IMG/VR virus record: IMGVR_UViG_3300034524_000188
Span: 1-32,392 of that record
From: a virus
Reading direction: 5' to 3' (one strand)
DNA length: 32,392 bases
The notes beneath the pieces are model-generated. The model was not told the origin of the DNA. It saw nothing but the letters and a program-made list of their open reading frames with translations, and did not search any database. Shown here piece after piece: positions 7,123 to 15,102 of this stretch. A program made the position numbers and the translations under genes. Numbering within the stretch: position 1 is the first letter of the stretch; each line of letters starts with the position of its first letter.

Positions 7123-8233
7123 CCAGCACCTCCAAGGAAGAACCGCCCGGCACAAATCCGGGATGGCGGACCGCGTTACGGGCAACCAAGTCATCGGCCC
7201 GCATAGCGCTTCCCGACAGTCGATAGGCCGAAACAAGCGCCGGTTCGGTTCTGTTGTTCACGGTTTCGCGCAGGCCGGGCAAGATGGCGGCTCGCGCCGC
7301 AATATCCCGGACAACCGCCGTGCGCAGGTCCTGCGTTGCGAAGAATACGTCATCGTTCCCTTGATTGCTGGCAACCTGTTGTTCCGTCTCCAGATAGGCG
7401 TTCAGGGCGTTAAAGGCTGCAATGGCCTGATTACGACTCACATAATCCGTTTCAGCAAGGCGGGTTGCCGCCACTGCCAAGGCGCTACGCCGGGCAAGAT
7501 CACGCATGCCATCCGCAAGCCTAGACACCCGACTGCGGACTGGCGTTGTTTCCTGCAGGCCATTGTCACCGGAACAGGTCTGCACAAATGCAAGGGATTG
7601 GCTTTCAGAAAGATCGGAGACGGCATCAACCAACACGTCGGCAACGGCAGACGAAAGCCCCATATCATCCCCCGCTCCAAACGCTACAGGCTTGCCGGCA
7701 GCAGTGACAACAGCTACCGCCACATCACGCAGGCTGTTTGTTGCCCATCCGGGCAGAGCGGACGGGTCATACTCCTCCGTGAAGCTGATCCGCGAGGTGT
7801 CCGTGAGCGAATCGGCAGCGTCAACAACGCCGGCGCGGGTATCTTCATTTCCGCTGGGCAGAGCGTTCTGTCCCGCGTCCATGAACTTCAGGGAGAACAC
7901 GGCCATGCCGCCCTCCCCGGTGGATTCGGAAACTGTGCAGCCGGTGCACATGACATTCAACGTGCCATAGTAGGGATGCACCAAGGTACCCGCTCCGCCC
8001 TTGGCGCACGCATCAATCAAGGCGTCCCGGTCTGCTTGATAATCCGTGCCGATGACATAGGCGGTTAGGGCGAACTCTCGCGCCTTGAGACCCATATCTT
8101 CGACAAAGGGTTCATCTCTTCCGGGGTATTCATGCACGGCCACTCTACGGCCCGCCAGCTCGGCATTGTGCTCCCGGACACGGAATGCCGCCCCCCTGAA
8201 GGACGCGCGGCGTAGAGAGGACTTCCAGCTCAT
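7115..8233 (-). CDS. N: Tail/DNA circularisation-type protein (Mu gp43, N)
   Basis: 372 residues, ATG 8231-8233 with AGGAGG five bases upstream. The N-terminal 100 residues carry the DNA circularisation N-terminal domain signature: SLRRASFRGAAF, the H-E-Y-P-G-R-D element VHEYPGRDEPFVEDMG (33-48) and REFALTAYVIGTDYQADRDAL. Mu N protein is a tail component whose name comes from an early circularisation phenotype; structurally it belongs near the tail tube end. C-terminal part is alpha-helical (about 240-340). It lies 12 bases downstream of the tape measure gene. Confidence 0.9.
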   Translation of the reverse strand: MSWKSSLRRASFRGAAFRVREHNAELAGRRVAVHEYPGRDEPFVEDMGLKAREFALTAYVIGTDYQADRDALIDACAKGGAGTLVHPYYGTLNVMCTGCTVSESTGEGGMAVFSLKFMDAGQNALPSGNEDTRAGVVDAADSLTDTSRISFTEEYDPSALPGWATNSLRDVAVAVVTAAGKPVAFGAGDDMGLSSAVADVLVDAVSDLSESQSLAFVQTCSGDNGLQETTPVRSRVSRLADGMRDLARRSALAVAATRLAETDYVSRNQAIAAFNALNAYLETEQQVASNQGNDDVFFATQDLRTAVVRDIAARAAILPGLRETVNNRTEPALVSAYRLSGSAMRADDLVARNAVRHPGFVPGGSSLEVLDA

Positions 8234-8245
8234 TTGCGCCTCCTA

Positions 8246-9976
8246 TTATGGCATCAGCATGTTGTAGCCGGCGTCCACATCAAGACCGACGCCGCTGTTC
8301 CCTGCGCTGACACTGCCCACCCGCATTCCGGTGGGCGCGTTGTCGAAACTCACACGGATAGAGCCGCCAACCTGCGTACGACCCGTCTCTGGCAACGCAG
8401 AACCACCAAACGCGGCCTTCGCCCCGGCGGCTGATCCTGACGATCCCAAGCCGATACGCTCCTTTACCCAATCCGGCATGAAGTTGATCAAGGCGTCCAC
8501 GGCGGAAGCGAACCATGCCGTAACATCATCCCAGACAGCCCTGAGACCGTCCCACAGGGAGATCATCCAGTCACTGCCGATGGTGCCGAAATCAATGCCC
8601 GTCAGCAGATAGATGATACGATTGACGGTGTTCACCAGCAGCGGAATGGGGTCGAAGAGTTGCAGCAGGTGCAGGATGCCGTTGAAAATTCCCTCTTTAA
8701 ATGCGGCTTTAATACCTGCCCACATACCCGTAAAATAGGCAGCCACATCATCCCAATACTTGATCAGCAGATACGCCCCGGCCACCAGTGCTGCGATAGC
8801 CGCCATCACCCATCCCAACGGCGTGAGTCCTATGGCTACGCCCAACGTAACAAAGGCGGCGGTCAGGCTGGCTATAGCGGCGAGCAACGGCCCTGCAATC
8901 ACAAGGGCCACGGCGGTCAGGACGCCTTCCATTCCCAAAATGTTCCAAACACGGCTTCCCCACGACCAGAGGGCCTGCAATGCGCCCACCAGCTTGGTTC
9001 CCCATGCTTCGGCCAGTTCCTTCAGCTGGCCCGTGCGGTTCAATTCCTCAACATAGGCAAGGACGCCCTTGGCCTTCTCCTTCAAGAAATCGAATGCTCC
9101 GCTTCCCATGACCATCCGGGAGAACTTGGACCACCAGTCCATGAGGTTGCTGATGACGCCCTTCCACGTCTTGGACAGTTCCCCCATGCTGCCGCCGAAC
9201 TTCTCGTTGAAGATGCCGGACAGGGTCTTTTCAATGGCCGCACGGTCGCTCTTGTTGACGGCCACCTTCTTCTGCTTGCCGTCCTGCGTGTATTCGTAAA
9301 CGATCTTGTTCTTGACCACCGAGGCCTTGACGCCAAACTCCTTCAGGCGCTCGTTTTCGCCATTAACGGCATCGGCGATGGCTTCCACGGCATCCATGAC
9401 GTCCTTGTTCATGGCGGCGGAGGTGTCACCCAAGGTACGCAACAGGCCGTTTGTGGGATCAAGCCCGTAGGAACGCAGTTTAACGAAGGCTTCCGTGACC
9501 TGTGCCAGCTCGTAGGGGGTGGACGCGGCGAAATCTTCAATCCACTTCATGGACTTATTCGCCTTGTCCGCTCCCCCTTCAAGCTGTTTCAACACAGCAA
9601 AAAAGCCTTCAAATTCCGAAGTAGAGTCCAGAAACTGCGTCTTGAAGAGATAGCCGATCCCCCCGGCCCCGAGCAGGAACTGGCCTGCCGCCTGCTTGGC
9701 CTGATTGAGGCCATTCGCCACATTGCCGAGCGACTTGCCGAGCTTGTCCAGCCCGGCGGACTTTCCCAGTTGGGACAGAGTCTGGCCGAGCTTGCGGGCC
9801 GGGGCCAAGGTCTCCCCAATACCGGTGGAAACCTTACTCGCCTTGGCTGCGGTCGCATCCAGTGCGGCCTCGGCCTTAACGCCCATGCCGGACACGGCAG
9901 CAGCCATGCCCCGTACGGGTTTGGTCAGTTGGTCCACTGCACGGACAATGAGGGCAAGTTTCAGATTGGCAGCCAT
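8246..9976 (-). CDS. Tail tape measure protein (Mu gp42)
   Basis: 576 residues from ATG 9974-9976; an upstream in-frame start would run back over the gp41 extension. The N-terminus MAANLKLALIVRAVDQLTKPV and the Ala/Lys/Gly-rich helices that follow are typical of tape measures. Residues about 125-200 include FEGFFAVLKQLEGGADKANKS, STPYELAQVTEAFVKLRSYGLDP, a conserved tape-measure segment. Residues about 350-420 are strongly hydrophobic (ALVIAGPLLAAIASLTAAF) and probably insert in the inner membrane during DNA entry. The protein sets tail length. It follows the gp41 extension by four bases, consistent with its chaperones being made just before it. Confidence 0.9.
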   Translation of the reverse strand: MAANLKLALIVRAVDQLTKPVRGMAAAVSGMGVKAEAALDATAAKASKVSTGIGETLAPARKLGQTLSQLGKSAGLDKLGKSLGNVANGLNQAKQAAGQFLLGAGGIGYLFKTQFLDSTSEFEGFFAVLKQLEGGADKANKSMKWIEDFAASTPYELAQVTEAFVKLRSYGLDPTNGLLRTLGDTSAAMNKDVMDAVEAIADAVNGENERLKEFGVKASVVKNKIVYEYTQDGKQKKVAVNKSDRAAIEKTLSGIFNEKFGGSMGELSKTWKGVISNLMDWWSKFSRMVMGSGAFDFLKEKAKGVLAYVEELNRTGQLKELAEAWGTKLVGALQALWSWGSRVWNILGMEGVLTAVALVIAGPLLAAIASLTAAFVTLGVAIGLTPLGWVMAAIAALVAGAYLLIKYWDDVAAYFTGMWAGIKAAFKEGIFNGILHLLQLFDPIPLLVNTVNRIIYLLTGIDFGTIGSDWMISLWDGLRAVWDDVTAWFASAVDALINFMPDWVKERIGLGSSGSAAGAKAAFGGSALPETGRTQVGGSIRVSFDNAPTGMRVGSVSAGNSGVGLDVDAGYNMLMP

Positions 9977-9980
9977 TCGG

Positions 9981-10106
9981 TTATCCGTAGAGGTGTTTAT
10001 TGATGCGTCGCGCGGCGGCATGCCAACGCGTCAGTTCTGACACGGTCAATTTCTTCAATTCGGAAGGAGGCCAGTGGAAGGTCCACGCGACCTCCTCCGT
10101 CATCAT
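9981..10106 (-). CDS. gp41 extension (tail assembly chaperone, -1 frame)
   Basis: A 41-residue frame running from overlapping ATG ATG codons (10104-10106, 10101-10103) to TAA at 9981-9983. It reads MMTEEVAWTFHWPPSELKKL, then TVSELTRWHAAARRINKHLYG. The WxFHWPPSEL and MTxxELxxWHAAA pattern is that of the GpE-type extension in tail-chaperone pairs that precede the tape measure gene in Mu-, P2- and lambda-type phages. It lacks a good Shine-Dalgarno, overlaps the gp41 stop (ATGATGA) and is in the -1 frame relative to gp41, so it is most likely made as a frameshift fusion through the site at 10130-10136, or by reinitiation. Residues between the slip site and the ATG would be FRKLPDWR. Confidence 0.7.
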   Translation of the reverse strand: MMTEEVAWTFHWPPSELKKLTVSELTRWHAAARRINKHLYG

Positions 10107-10378
10107 TCGCCAGTCGGGAAGCTTCCGAAAAAACCCTTCGCCACCTTCATCAAGGCAGGGGCATCGGCGAGGCTTATCTTCTTGGCCGAGGACGGCGGGA
10201 TGCCCGCCATCTCGGAGACGATCCTGTGCAGATCACCCATGTTCAAGCGCAGCTCGCCGCTCCCGGTCACGGTCAGGGTAATGTCTTCAAGCATGCCCAG
10301 CGTCGGCTCACCCATTTCAAGCTCTGTCACTTCCTTGCCATCCACCATGATGGGGCGGGATAACGTGATCTTTTCCAT
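10103..10378 (-). CDS. Tail assembly chaperone (Mu gp41-like, GpE family)
   Basis: 91 residues, ATG 10376-10378. Begins MEKITLSRPIMVDGKEVTEL and has EPTLGMLEDI and DLHRIVSEMAGIPPSSAKKISLADAPALMKV, the core of the phage tail assembly protein E family. It binds the tape measure during tail assembly and is normally made in two forms, short and frameshift-extended. Its stop (TGA 10103-10105) overlaps the start-like ATG of the -1 frame. It follows the tube gene after one base, the usual tube - chaperone - tape measure order. Confidence 0.88.
   Translation of the reverse strand: MEKITLSRPIMVDGKEVTELEMGEPTLGMLEDITLTVTGSGELRLNMGDLHRIVSEMAGIPPSSAKKISLADAPALMKVAKGFFGSFPTGE
10130..10136 (-). promoter_or_regulatory. 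Probable -1 ribosomal frameshift site (GGGTTTT)
   Basis: On the minus strand the gp41 zero frame reads AAG GGT TTT TTC, so GGGTTTT lies as G GGT TTT, a perfect X XXY YYZ slippery heptamer, nine codons before the stop. Slipping back one base leads into an open frame that ends at 9981, giving a gp41 fusion of about 130 residues. Frameshifting in this gene pair is a conserved feature of long-tailed phages; its use here is inferred. Confidence 0.65.
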
Positions 10379-10379
10379 G

Positions 10380-10745
10380 CTACTTCACTTCCTCTGCGCT
10401 CATGCCTTCAAAGCGCACTTCAATGTTGCCTTCGTCCGTCTGGGTCTTGCCTTCACCGGCGTACCACGCATCACGCACGAGGATAGTTTTGCCGTTAGCC
10501 AGTTCCAGCGTCACGGTGACGCCGGTAAGGTTGAGGAATGCCTGCACGTCCAGATCAGCGCTGTCGGTGATTTCGCCTTCCACATAGGGAATCTGCGGGC
10601 TTTCCTTGTAGCCATGTACGCCATCGGCACCAACAACCCCTTCCCGTTTGGGCTGTCCCAGATTGTAGGAAAAACCGCCTTTCGCCTTGTATTGCGCCCC
10701 ATCCACCTTGAAGTAGATGGTGCCGCCTACGCGACCGCCGCTCAT
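10380..10745 (-). CDS. M: Tail tube protein (Mu gp40, M)
   Basis: 121 residues, ATG 10743-10745 with GGAGG four bases upstream. The sequence GGTIYFKVDGAQYKAKGGFSYNLG (6-29), EVTxxDxxGxHGYKE-type centre (GADGVHGYKESPQIPYVEG, 39-57) and the tail WYAGEGKTQTDEGNIEVRFEG are diagnostic of the Mu M / tail tube family. Subunits stack as hexameric rings inside the sheath and conduct the DNA. It lies ten bases downstream of the sheath gene. Confidence 0.93.
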   Translation of the reverse strand: MSGGRVGGTIYFKVDGAQYKAKGGFSYNLGQPKREGVVGADGVHGYKESPQIPYVEGEITDSADLDVQAFLNLTGVTVTLELANGKTILVRDAWYAGEGKTQTDEGNIEVRFEGMSAEEVK

Positions 10746-10754
10746 GTTGCCTCC

Positions 10755-12269
10755 TTACAGCAAGAACCCTATCTGCACGCCGCCTACACGGAACTGGTTG
10801 ACCAGATCGGGCGAGAGCATCCAGTCCAGCCGGTTCGGGTCTGCCGCGTTGCGTTCGCAGATGAGGTCGTTCTTGAATTGATCAATACCTTCCACCAGCC
10901 CCAAATCTTCCCACACCCGGAACCGGGCCACGGCCTCGGCTCTGCCGATTTTGGGCGTGATGACAGCCTGCCCCACGCCGAAGCGGGTGCCGTCCGCCGC
11001 CAGCTTATGCCGGGGGTACTTGCGCAGGATGTAGTTACGGAAGTCGTATCGCAGATATCCAAGGGTGAGCATGGTGTTCACGTCCAGATAGCTGATGTCC
11101 TCGGCACCATTGGGAGACAGCGTATACGTGGTAATCAGCCGCTCGACGCGCACGGCACCGCCGCTGTCCACGGAATAGGTGGCAATGCCGTCGTACAGCA
11201 GCAGGTTTCGCTCCTGCATGGTGAACAGGCCGCCCGTGCCCATGATGCAGAGGTCGGGGCTGTTGCGGCTGTCACCCAAGGTACCCAGTGCGGACAAGGT
11301 GCCGGATGCAGCGGCAAAGCAGACCGCCTCAATCTGGCGCATGGGGCCCCGCCGGTCTTCCAGCTCCAGTTCCAGCCCGGTCAGGTTGGAGGCGTCGGTG
11401 TAGGGACAGGTCATTACGTTGTAATGTGTGTCGCCGAGCACCGCCCATATCGGGGAGATATCCGGGTTTCCGGTACCGCCGGTCAGCGTCATGCCCTTCA
11501 TGTTCTGCCGAGGAGGCAGGATGCCGGGCAGTTCCAGCGTCTGAAACGGGCGGGCGGGGTCGATATTGCCGTAGTACGCGCAGACGCCAGCAGCAGAACC
11601 GGCCCAGCAGTACGGGGCCGTGGGACTGCCCGCCAGCGCGCCGCCGGTGAAGGTCAGTTGCAGGTTCTCCGGCAGCGCCTCCCCATCAAAATGGTTGATG
11701 CACACCGGAATGCCGTTGCCTGCTTCGCCCTTGTTGCGCGCGGTCAGCGTCACCACGGCGTCGGCCACAGTGGCAGTCACCGGCAACAACGGGTCCGCAT
11801 TGATTGCGGCGGCGATGGCGCTGGCGACGGTGTTAATTGTCATGGCTGCGGTAACGCCCACGCGCACACGTCCGCGCAGGATGCTGCCTTCATAGAACGG
11901 CGCGATATACAGGTTGATGGTGCCCGCACCGGTCGCACCGGCCACGGTGATAGTGCCGCTGGCCGCACTGGCCGCCGCGTCATCATCCAAGGCCACGGCC
12001 CACGTTTCGGTCAGGTTGTTGGCTGACAGCTGGGCGGCCAACATATCCGCCAGCATGGAGCCCTTCCCGAAGTATTCTCGGGCCTGCGCCGCACTGGTCA
12101 CCCGGACGGGAGTCAACGCCGCCAAGGTTCCGGCGGCAAGACGCTGCCCGAACACAAGGTTTCGGTAGGGCATGAGCGCAGGACCGGAGACAGCGCGCGA
12201 GTTATCGAACTCAACATAGACAAACGGTACGCGCAGGTTCTTGGGTACCTCGTTGAACGAGATAGACAT
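10755..12269 (-). CDS. L: Tail sheath protein (Mu gp39, L)
   Basis: 504 residues, about the size of Mu L. ATG 12267-12269 follows AAGGAG. Starts MSISFNEVPKNLRVPFVYVEFDNSRA, the invariant opening of Mu-type sheaths, and continues with REYFGKGSMLADMLAAQL (65-82), an inserted Ala/Thr/Gly-rich beta domain (about 100-210), the PDISPIWAVLGDTHYNVM core (269-286) and the C-terminal RFRVWEDLGLVEGIDQFKNDLICERN (446-471), followed by the LDWMLSPDLVNQFRV end. The sheath contracts to drive the tube through the envelope. Confidence 0.95.
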   Translation of the reverse strand: MSISFNEVPKNLRVPFVYVEFDNSRAVSGPALMPYRNLVFGQRLAAGTLAALTPVRVTSAAQAREYFGKGSMLADMLAAQLSANNLTETWAVALDDDAAASAASGTITVAGATGAGTINLYIAPFYEGSILRGRVRVGVTAAMTINTVASAIAAAINADPLLPVTATVADAVVTLTARNKGEAGNGIPVCINHFDGEALPENLQLTFTGGALAGSPTAPYCWAGSAAGVCAYYGNIDPARPFQTLELPGILPPRQNMKGMTLTGGTGNPDISPIWAVLGDTHYNVMTCPYTDASNLTGLELELEDRRGPMRQIEAVCFAAASGTLSALGTLGDSRNSPDLCIMGTGGLFTMQERNLLLYDGIATYSVDSGGAVRVERLITTYTLSPNGAEDISYLDVNTMLTLGYLRYDFRNYILRKYPRHKLAADGTRFGVGQAVITPKIGRAEAVARFRVWEDLGLVEGIDQFKNDLICERNAADPNRLDWMLSPDLVNQFRVGGVQIGFLL

Positions 12270-12272
12270 ACA

Positions 12273-12458
12273 CTACTCCTTGCGCTTGTCGGCTTTGTTA
12301 TCGCCGCCAGTTTTCACTATTTCCACCTCGCCTGCGGCAAGGCGTCTTTTCCAATACGTGGTCAGCTCAACCGGCTGGCCTTCTTCCGGTAACGGCAGGT
12401 TCTGGACGGGGTCCAGTACCCGGCTGCCGTTCACGGGGCGTATGTGCACGATTTTCAT
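12273..12458 (-). CDS. DUF2635 small protein (Mu gp38)
   Basis: 61 residues from ATG 12456-12458, with GAGGGA upstream. Reads MKIVHIRPVNGSRVLDPVQN then LPLPEEGQPVELTTYWKRRL, the characteristic DUF2635 pattern of a short protein with VxPxxGxxVxDPxxxxxLPxxGxxVxxxxYWxRRLxxGDV. It is conserved directly upstream of the sheath in Mu-like phages; its role in tail assembly is not established. It overlaps gp37 by four bases and ends three bases before the sheath start. Confidence 0.85.
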   Translation of the reverse strand: MKIVHIRPVNGSRVLDPVQNLPLPEEGQPVELTTYWKRRLAAGEVEIVKTGGDNKADKRKE

Positions 12459-12997
12459 GCTTCCCTCACGGTAATGGTTTCTTGCATCTCCGGCTGACCG
12501 TCCGCAGGGAATACATCCCATCGGACACCGGCACTCAGAAACTCGTTCAACTCTTGCAGCGCCGTAGTTCCGAGGGTGACATCCTGACTCCAGCTGATGC
12601 CCCAGAGCGCCACGCCGGACTGTTCCGAAGAGGAATAGAGGTTGTCGCCAGTGACCTGCTGCGGAGATTCCAAAGGCCATAGTTGCTCATTGTTAAGCAA
12701 TTCCAGCATACCGCCGGCATAGCGCAGCGCCTCCAGATCGCGGTTGACCCGGCGCTGATCCGAGCCTCGCCCGTCCTTGACCAGCAGATAGGCAGCCATA
12801 CGCAACGCGGCCCGTGTTCCATCCGGAGCGGGGGCCATGCCCGAAACGCCCAGCACGGTCAGCATTACCGCCGGCGCGGACGCGGCCACACGATTGACGC
12901 TGGCCGGGCTGAACCTCCCGGAAAAGAACTCTACGGACTTCAGGTCCGGCATAGCGCTCCGGATCGCTTCCAGCATCTTGTGGACAGCGTTACGCAT
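12455..12997 (-). CDS. Mu gp37-like (DUF1834) tail terminator-type protein
   Basis: 180 residues, ATG 12995-12997. Contains the N-terminal helix AVHKMLEAIRSAMPDLKSVEFF, the SAPAVMLTVLGV beta strand (about 40-51), ALRMAAYLLVKDGRG and the C-terminal NLYSSSEQSGVALWGISWSQDVTL (118-141). The last is the typical W.xxxxDxxLG motif of the gp37/DUF1834 family, which caps the tail or joins it to the neck. It overlaps the G/S-type protein by eight bases and gp38 by four. Confidence 0.85.
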   Translation of the reverse strand: MRNAVHKMLEAIRSAMPDLKSVEFFSGRFSPASVNRVAASAPAVMLTVLGVSGMAPAPDGTRAALRMAAYLLVKDGRGSDQRRVNRDLEALRYAGGMLELLNNEQLWPLESPQQVTGDNLYSSSEQSGVALWGISWSQDVTLGTTALQELNEFLSAGVRWDVFPADGQPEMQETITVREA

Positions 12998-13445
12998 GCA
13001 GCCTCCCGGTTATGAAGTCCGCCAGTACGCGCTCCAGCTCCCGCTCGTTTTCGTCCGAAATGAACAGGTACGGACGGGCGGGGATATGCACCCGGCGTCC
13101 GGTGGACAGGATGGACATGTCCAGACCGTGCTGATGCGCTGCGGCATACACAAGGTTGCTGCCCACCTGCACCTCATCACCTTCGGCGTGGTGCTCAATG
13201 GAGTCCAGCAACCCCCCGCCGCTGATCAACAGGCTCTGGTTGCCATGACGGGTTTGGGCATACTGCGACGACCATTCCGTCCACGGCCCTTCCGGCCCGC
13301 TTTTTTCCACGGCGATACGGCGTCGGGTCTGGGATTCGATAAGCGCGCCAGCTGTATCCAGCATTTCGCCCATGCCCTCGGCAACTGCCTTATTCAGTAT
13401 GCCGGCAATACGCTGCAGTTCACTGCCTTCGACAACGATATGCAT
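12990..13445 (-). CDS. Phage virion morphogenesis protein (Mu G / P2 S family)
   Basis: 151 residues, ATG 13443-13445. The sequence shows the family pattern in order: an N-terminal helix (ILNKAVAEGMGEMLDTAG), RIAVEKSGPEGPWTEWSSQYA (43-63) with the PxGxxWxxLS element, LLISGGGLLDSIEHH (72-86), VYAAAHQHGLD (98-108) with the A.xHQxG motif, and IPARPYLFISDENERELERV (121-140). It functions in tail completion and head-tail joining. In Mu the G gene lies between F and I; here it lies between gp36 and gp37, a rearrangement relative to Mu. Confidence 0.9.
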   Translation of the reverse strand: MHIVVEGSELQRIAGILNKAVAEGMGEMLDTAGALIESQTRRRIAVEKSGPEGPWTEWSSQYAQTRHGNQSLLISGGGLLDSIEHHAEGDEVQVGSNLVYAAAHQHGLDMSILSTGRRVHIPARPYLFISDENERELERVLADFITGRLHA

Positions 13446-13448
13446 CGG

Positions 13449-13835
13449 CTACCACCCCTTGCCGCGCCCGAAGAGCCGGGGCGGCCCGGAGAGCACGACG
13501 GCTCCCGTTCCGCTCCCGGCCTGCGGTTCCTGTCCCGGCAGTTCGATTTCTCCCTTTGCCACGGAGCGCAGATACCGAAGCGCATCCTCATACCGGGCAC
13601 GTATGTCCTCGGTCAGGCCATCATGCGAGCGGGCCAGATTGTAGATGGACACATCCACACACAATCCGCACAGGATTTGCGGCGGCTGTGCAATCGGTAC
13701 CGGGTAGCGTCCGGCCAGATAACCGTCGATGAGCGCGCTGGCGTCATCCAGCGCCATCGTCAGCTTGGCGTCACCCGGATCAGCCGGAGCGGCTTCATAC
13801 CGGGTCAGCACATCTTGTTCCGTGGCATAGGCCAT
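13449..13835 (-). CDS. DUF1320 head-tail adaptor (Mu gp36)
   Basis: 128 residues, ATG 13833-13835 overlapping the gp35 stop by one base (TAATG). Reads MAYATEQDVLTRYE, then LTMALDDASALIDGYLAGRYPVPI (25-48) and LCVDVSIYNLARSHDGLTEDIRARYEDALRYLRSVAKGEIEL (57-98), the DUF1320 signature with the DIxxRYxxAxxyLxxvakG stretch. The family provides a neck ring between portal and tail. The C-terminal 25 residues are Gly-rich and vary. Confidence 0.93.
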   Translation of the reverse strand: MAYATEQDVLTRYEAAPADPGDAKLTMALDDASALIDGYLAGRYPVPIAQPPQILCGLCVDVSIYNLARSHDGLTEDIRARYEDALRYLRSVAKGEIELPGQEPQAGSGTGAVVLSGPPRLFGRGKGW

Positions 13836-14188
13836 TACTTGCCGTCCTTCTTCGGCTTGCCGCTAGTTCCCTTGGGTTCGGCGGACTTGGCATCTTCCTG
13901 TGTCTCTACGGCCTGCGACGCTTCCTGCGACTCGGGAGCAGACGCATCTTCAATACCCCCTACCAATTCCGAAGCGCTATCCGCCTCGGGTTCGGCAGGC
14001 TTGGCATCCTCCTGCGCCTCTGCGACCTGCGGTATCCCAACCACCTGCACAACCAGCATCGGTTCCGCCTGCAACTCTTTCAGTTGCTCCGGGGAAAACG
14101 CACCGTCGGGATGCTCCACCGCCCTTGCAGGATGCGCCATGCCACAGCGGCGAAAACCATTACGCTTGGACGTGATCACGATAGGCAT
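13835..14188 (-). CDS. Mu gp35-like protein (FluMu-type N-terminal domain)
   Basis: 117 residues, ATG 14186-14188 with AGGGGG upstream. Residues 1-50 are a compact conserved domain: ITSKRNGFRRCGMAHPA, FSPEQLKELQAEPMLVVQVV, which matches the FluMu gp35/HI1506-type N-terminal domain found next to the capsid gene in Mu-like phages. Residues 55-117 are an acidic, Ala/Pro/Glu-rich linker with an imperfect duplication (QEDAKPAEP at 59-67 and QEDAKSAEP at 97-105) ending in Lys-rich residues. A minor head protein; exact role unknown. It lies ten bases downstream of T. Confidence 0.8.
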   Translation of the reverse strand: MPIVITSKRNGFRRCGMAHPARAVEHPDGAFSPEQLKELQAEPMLVVQVVGIPQVAEAQEDAKPAEPEADSASELVGGIEDASAPESQEASQAVETQEDAKSAEPKGTSGKPKKDGK

Positions 14189-14198
14189 GTGTCACCCC

Positions 14199-15092
14199 CT
14201 ACATGACCCGCGCCGTTACGAGGACGTCGGCGGTATCGCGGTTGATGTTGGTAGCGCCGTTTGCCAGACGCTCGGCCTTAACCACTTCCAGCGCGGCTTC
14301 ACGCAGGGCCGGAGGCACGACCAACAGGTCGGGAACGATGTTGAGGGCGTTTCCGCCATCCTTGGTGAAGCTGCTCATGGCGGCGAACGCCTTGTTGTAG
14401 TTCGCGGCGTTCAGCGGTTCCTTGCTGCCCACGGCCAACTGCCAAAGACCGAAACCGGCATTGCAGCGGCAGTCCACGCCGTATTCAAGCTCGTTGCGAT
14501 TGAAGACGGGTTCATCGGTTTCCGCATCACGGCGCACGAACTTGTAGTCCCGACGCTTCTGGTAGATGAACGGCTTGACGACACGCTTGGTGCACAGCAG
14601 GAACCATGCGGGGTCGGTACCCGCAAAGTAGTTGCTCACACTCTGGACATTGCCGGATGCATCCAGCACGGGATGATCGGCATCAAAGAAGTTCTGCCCG
14701 TCGTAGCAGGGCGTGGAGAACCCCTGTTTGAACAACCCGAACACCAGCTCGTCGGGGTGTTCGCGGGCATCCTGACCAAGCTGCTCGAAGAGGGGGGAGT
14801 ACAGGCCGAAGGTATCGTCTTCGATGTCGTCCCGCTTCACGCTCACGGTGTTTTCAAACGTCTTGTTCTTGATCACGAAGCCATGAACGGAAAGGTTCTG
14901 GATAACGCGGTCGCCGAGCCATTCACGGAAGCCGCTGAACTTGCCCAGCCATGCGTACTGTTCCTGCGACGTACTGGAGGGGACCGTCATGGCTACCCGC
15001 TCAAATAGCACGGCAGTAACGCCAAACCCCTTGTTAAAAGCCGCTTTAAACCCGGTAAACAGGCTGCCCAGATTGGCCTTGTTGATAATCAT
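14199..15092 (-). CDS. T: Major capsid protein (Mu gp34, T)
   Basis: 297 residues from ATG 15090-15092, with AGGAGG six bases upstream; the family's normal length is about 300. Starts MIINKANLGSLFTGFKAAFNK and contains the T hallmarks: SSTSQEQYAWLGKFSGFREWLGDR (about 38-61), KNKTFENTVSVKRDDIEDD (75-93), DGQNFFDADHPV (129-140) and the C-terminal PDLLVVPPALREAALEVVKAE. It forms the icosahedral shell and is probably processed or assembled around scaffold Z with protease I encoded just upstream. Confidence 0.95.
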   Translation of the reverse strand: MIINKANLGSLFTGFKAAFNKGFGVTAVLFERVAMTVPSSTSQEQYAWLGKFSGFREWLGDRVIQNLSVHGFVIKNKTFENTVSVKRDDIEDDTFGLYSPLFEQLGQDAREHPDELVFGLFKQGFSTPCYDGQNFFDADHPVLDASGNVQSVSNYFAGTDPAWFLLCTKRVVKPFIYQKRRDYKFVRRDAETDEPVFNRNELEYGVDCRCNAGFGLWQLAVGSKEPLNAANYNKAFAAMSSFTKDGGNALNIVPDLLVVPPALREAALEVVKAERLANGATNINRDTADVLVTARVM

Positions 15093-15102
15093 GCGAGCCC
15101 TC

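Noticed and set aside
10074-12026. 650-residue plus-strand open frame
   Set aside because: It lies opposite the sheath, tube and gp41 genes, which are firmly recognised; its translation is low-complexity and resembles no family. It is a GC-rich shadow frame.
12837-15008. 723-residue plus-strand open frame
   Set aside because: Antisense to gp37, G/S-type, gp36, gp35 and capsid T genes. No ribosome site fit and no recognisable domain.
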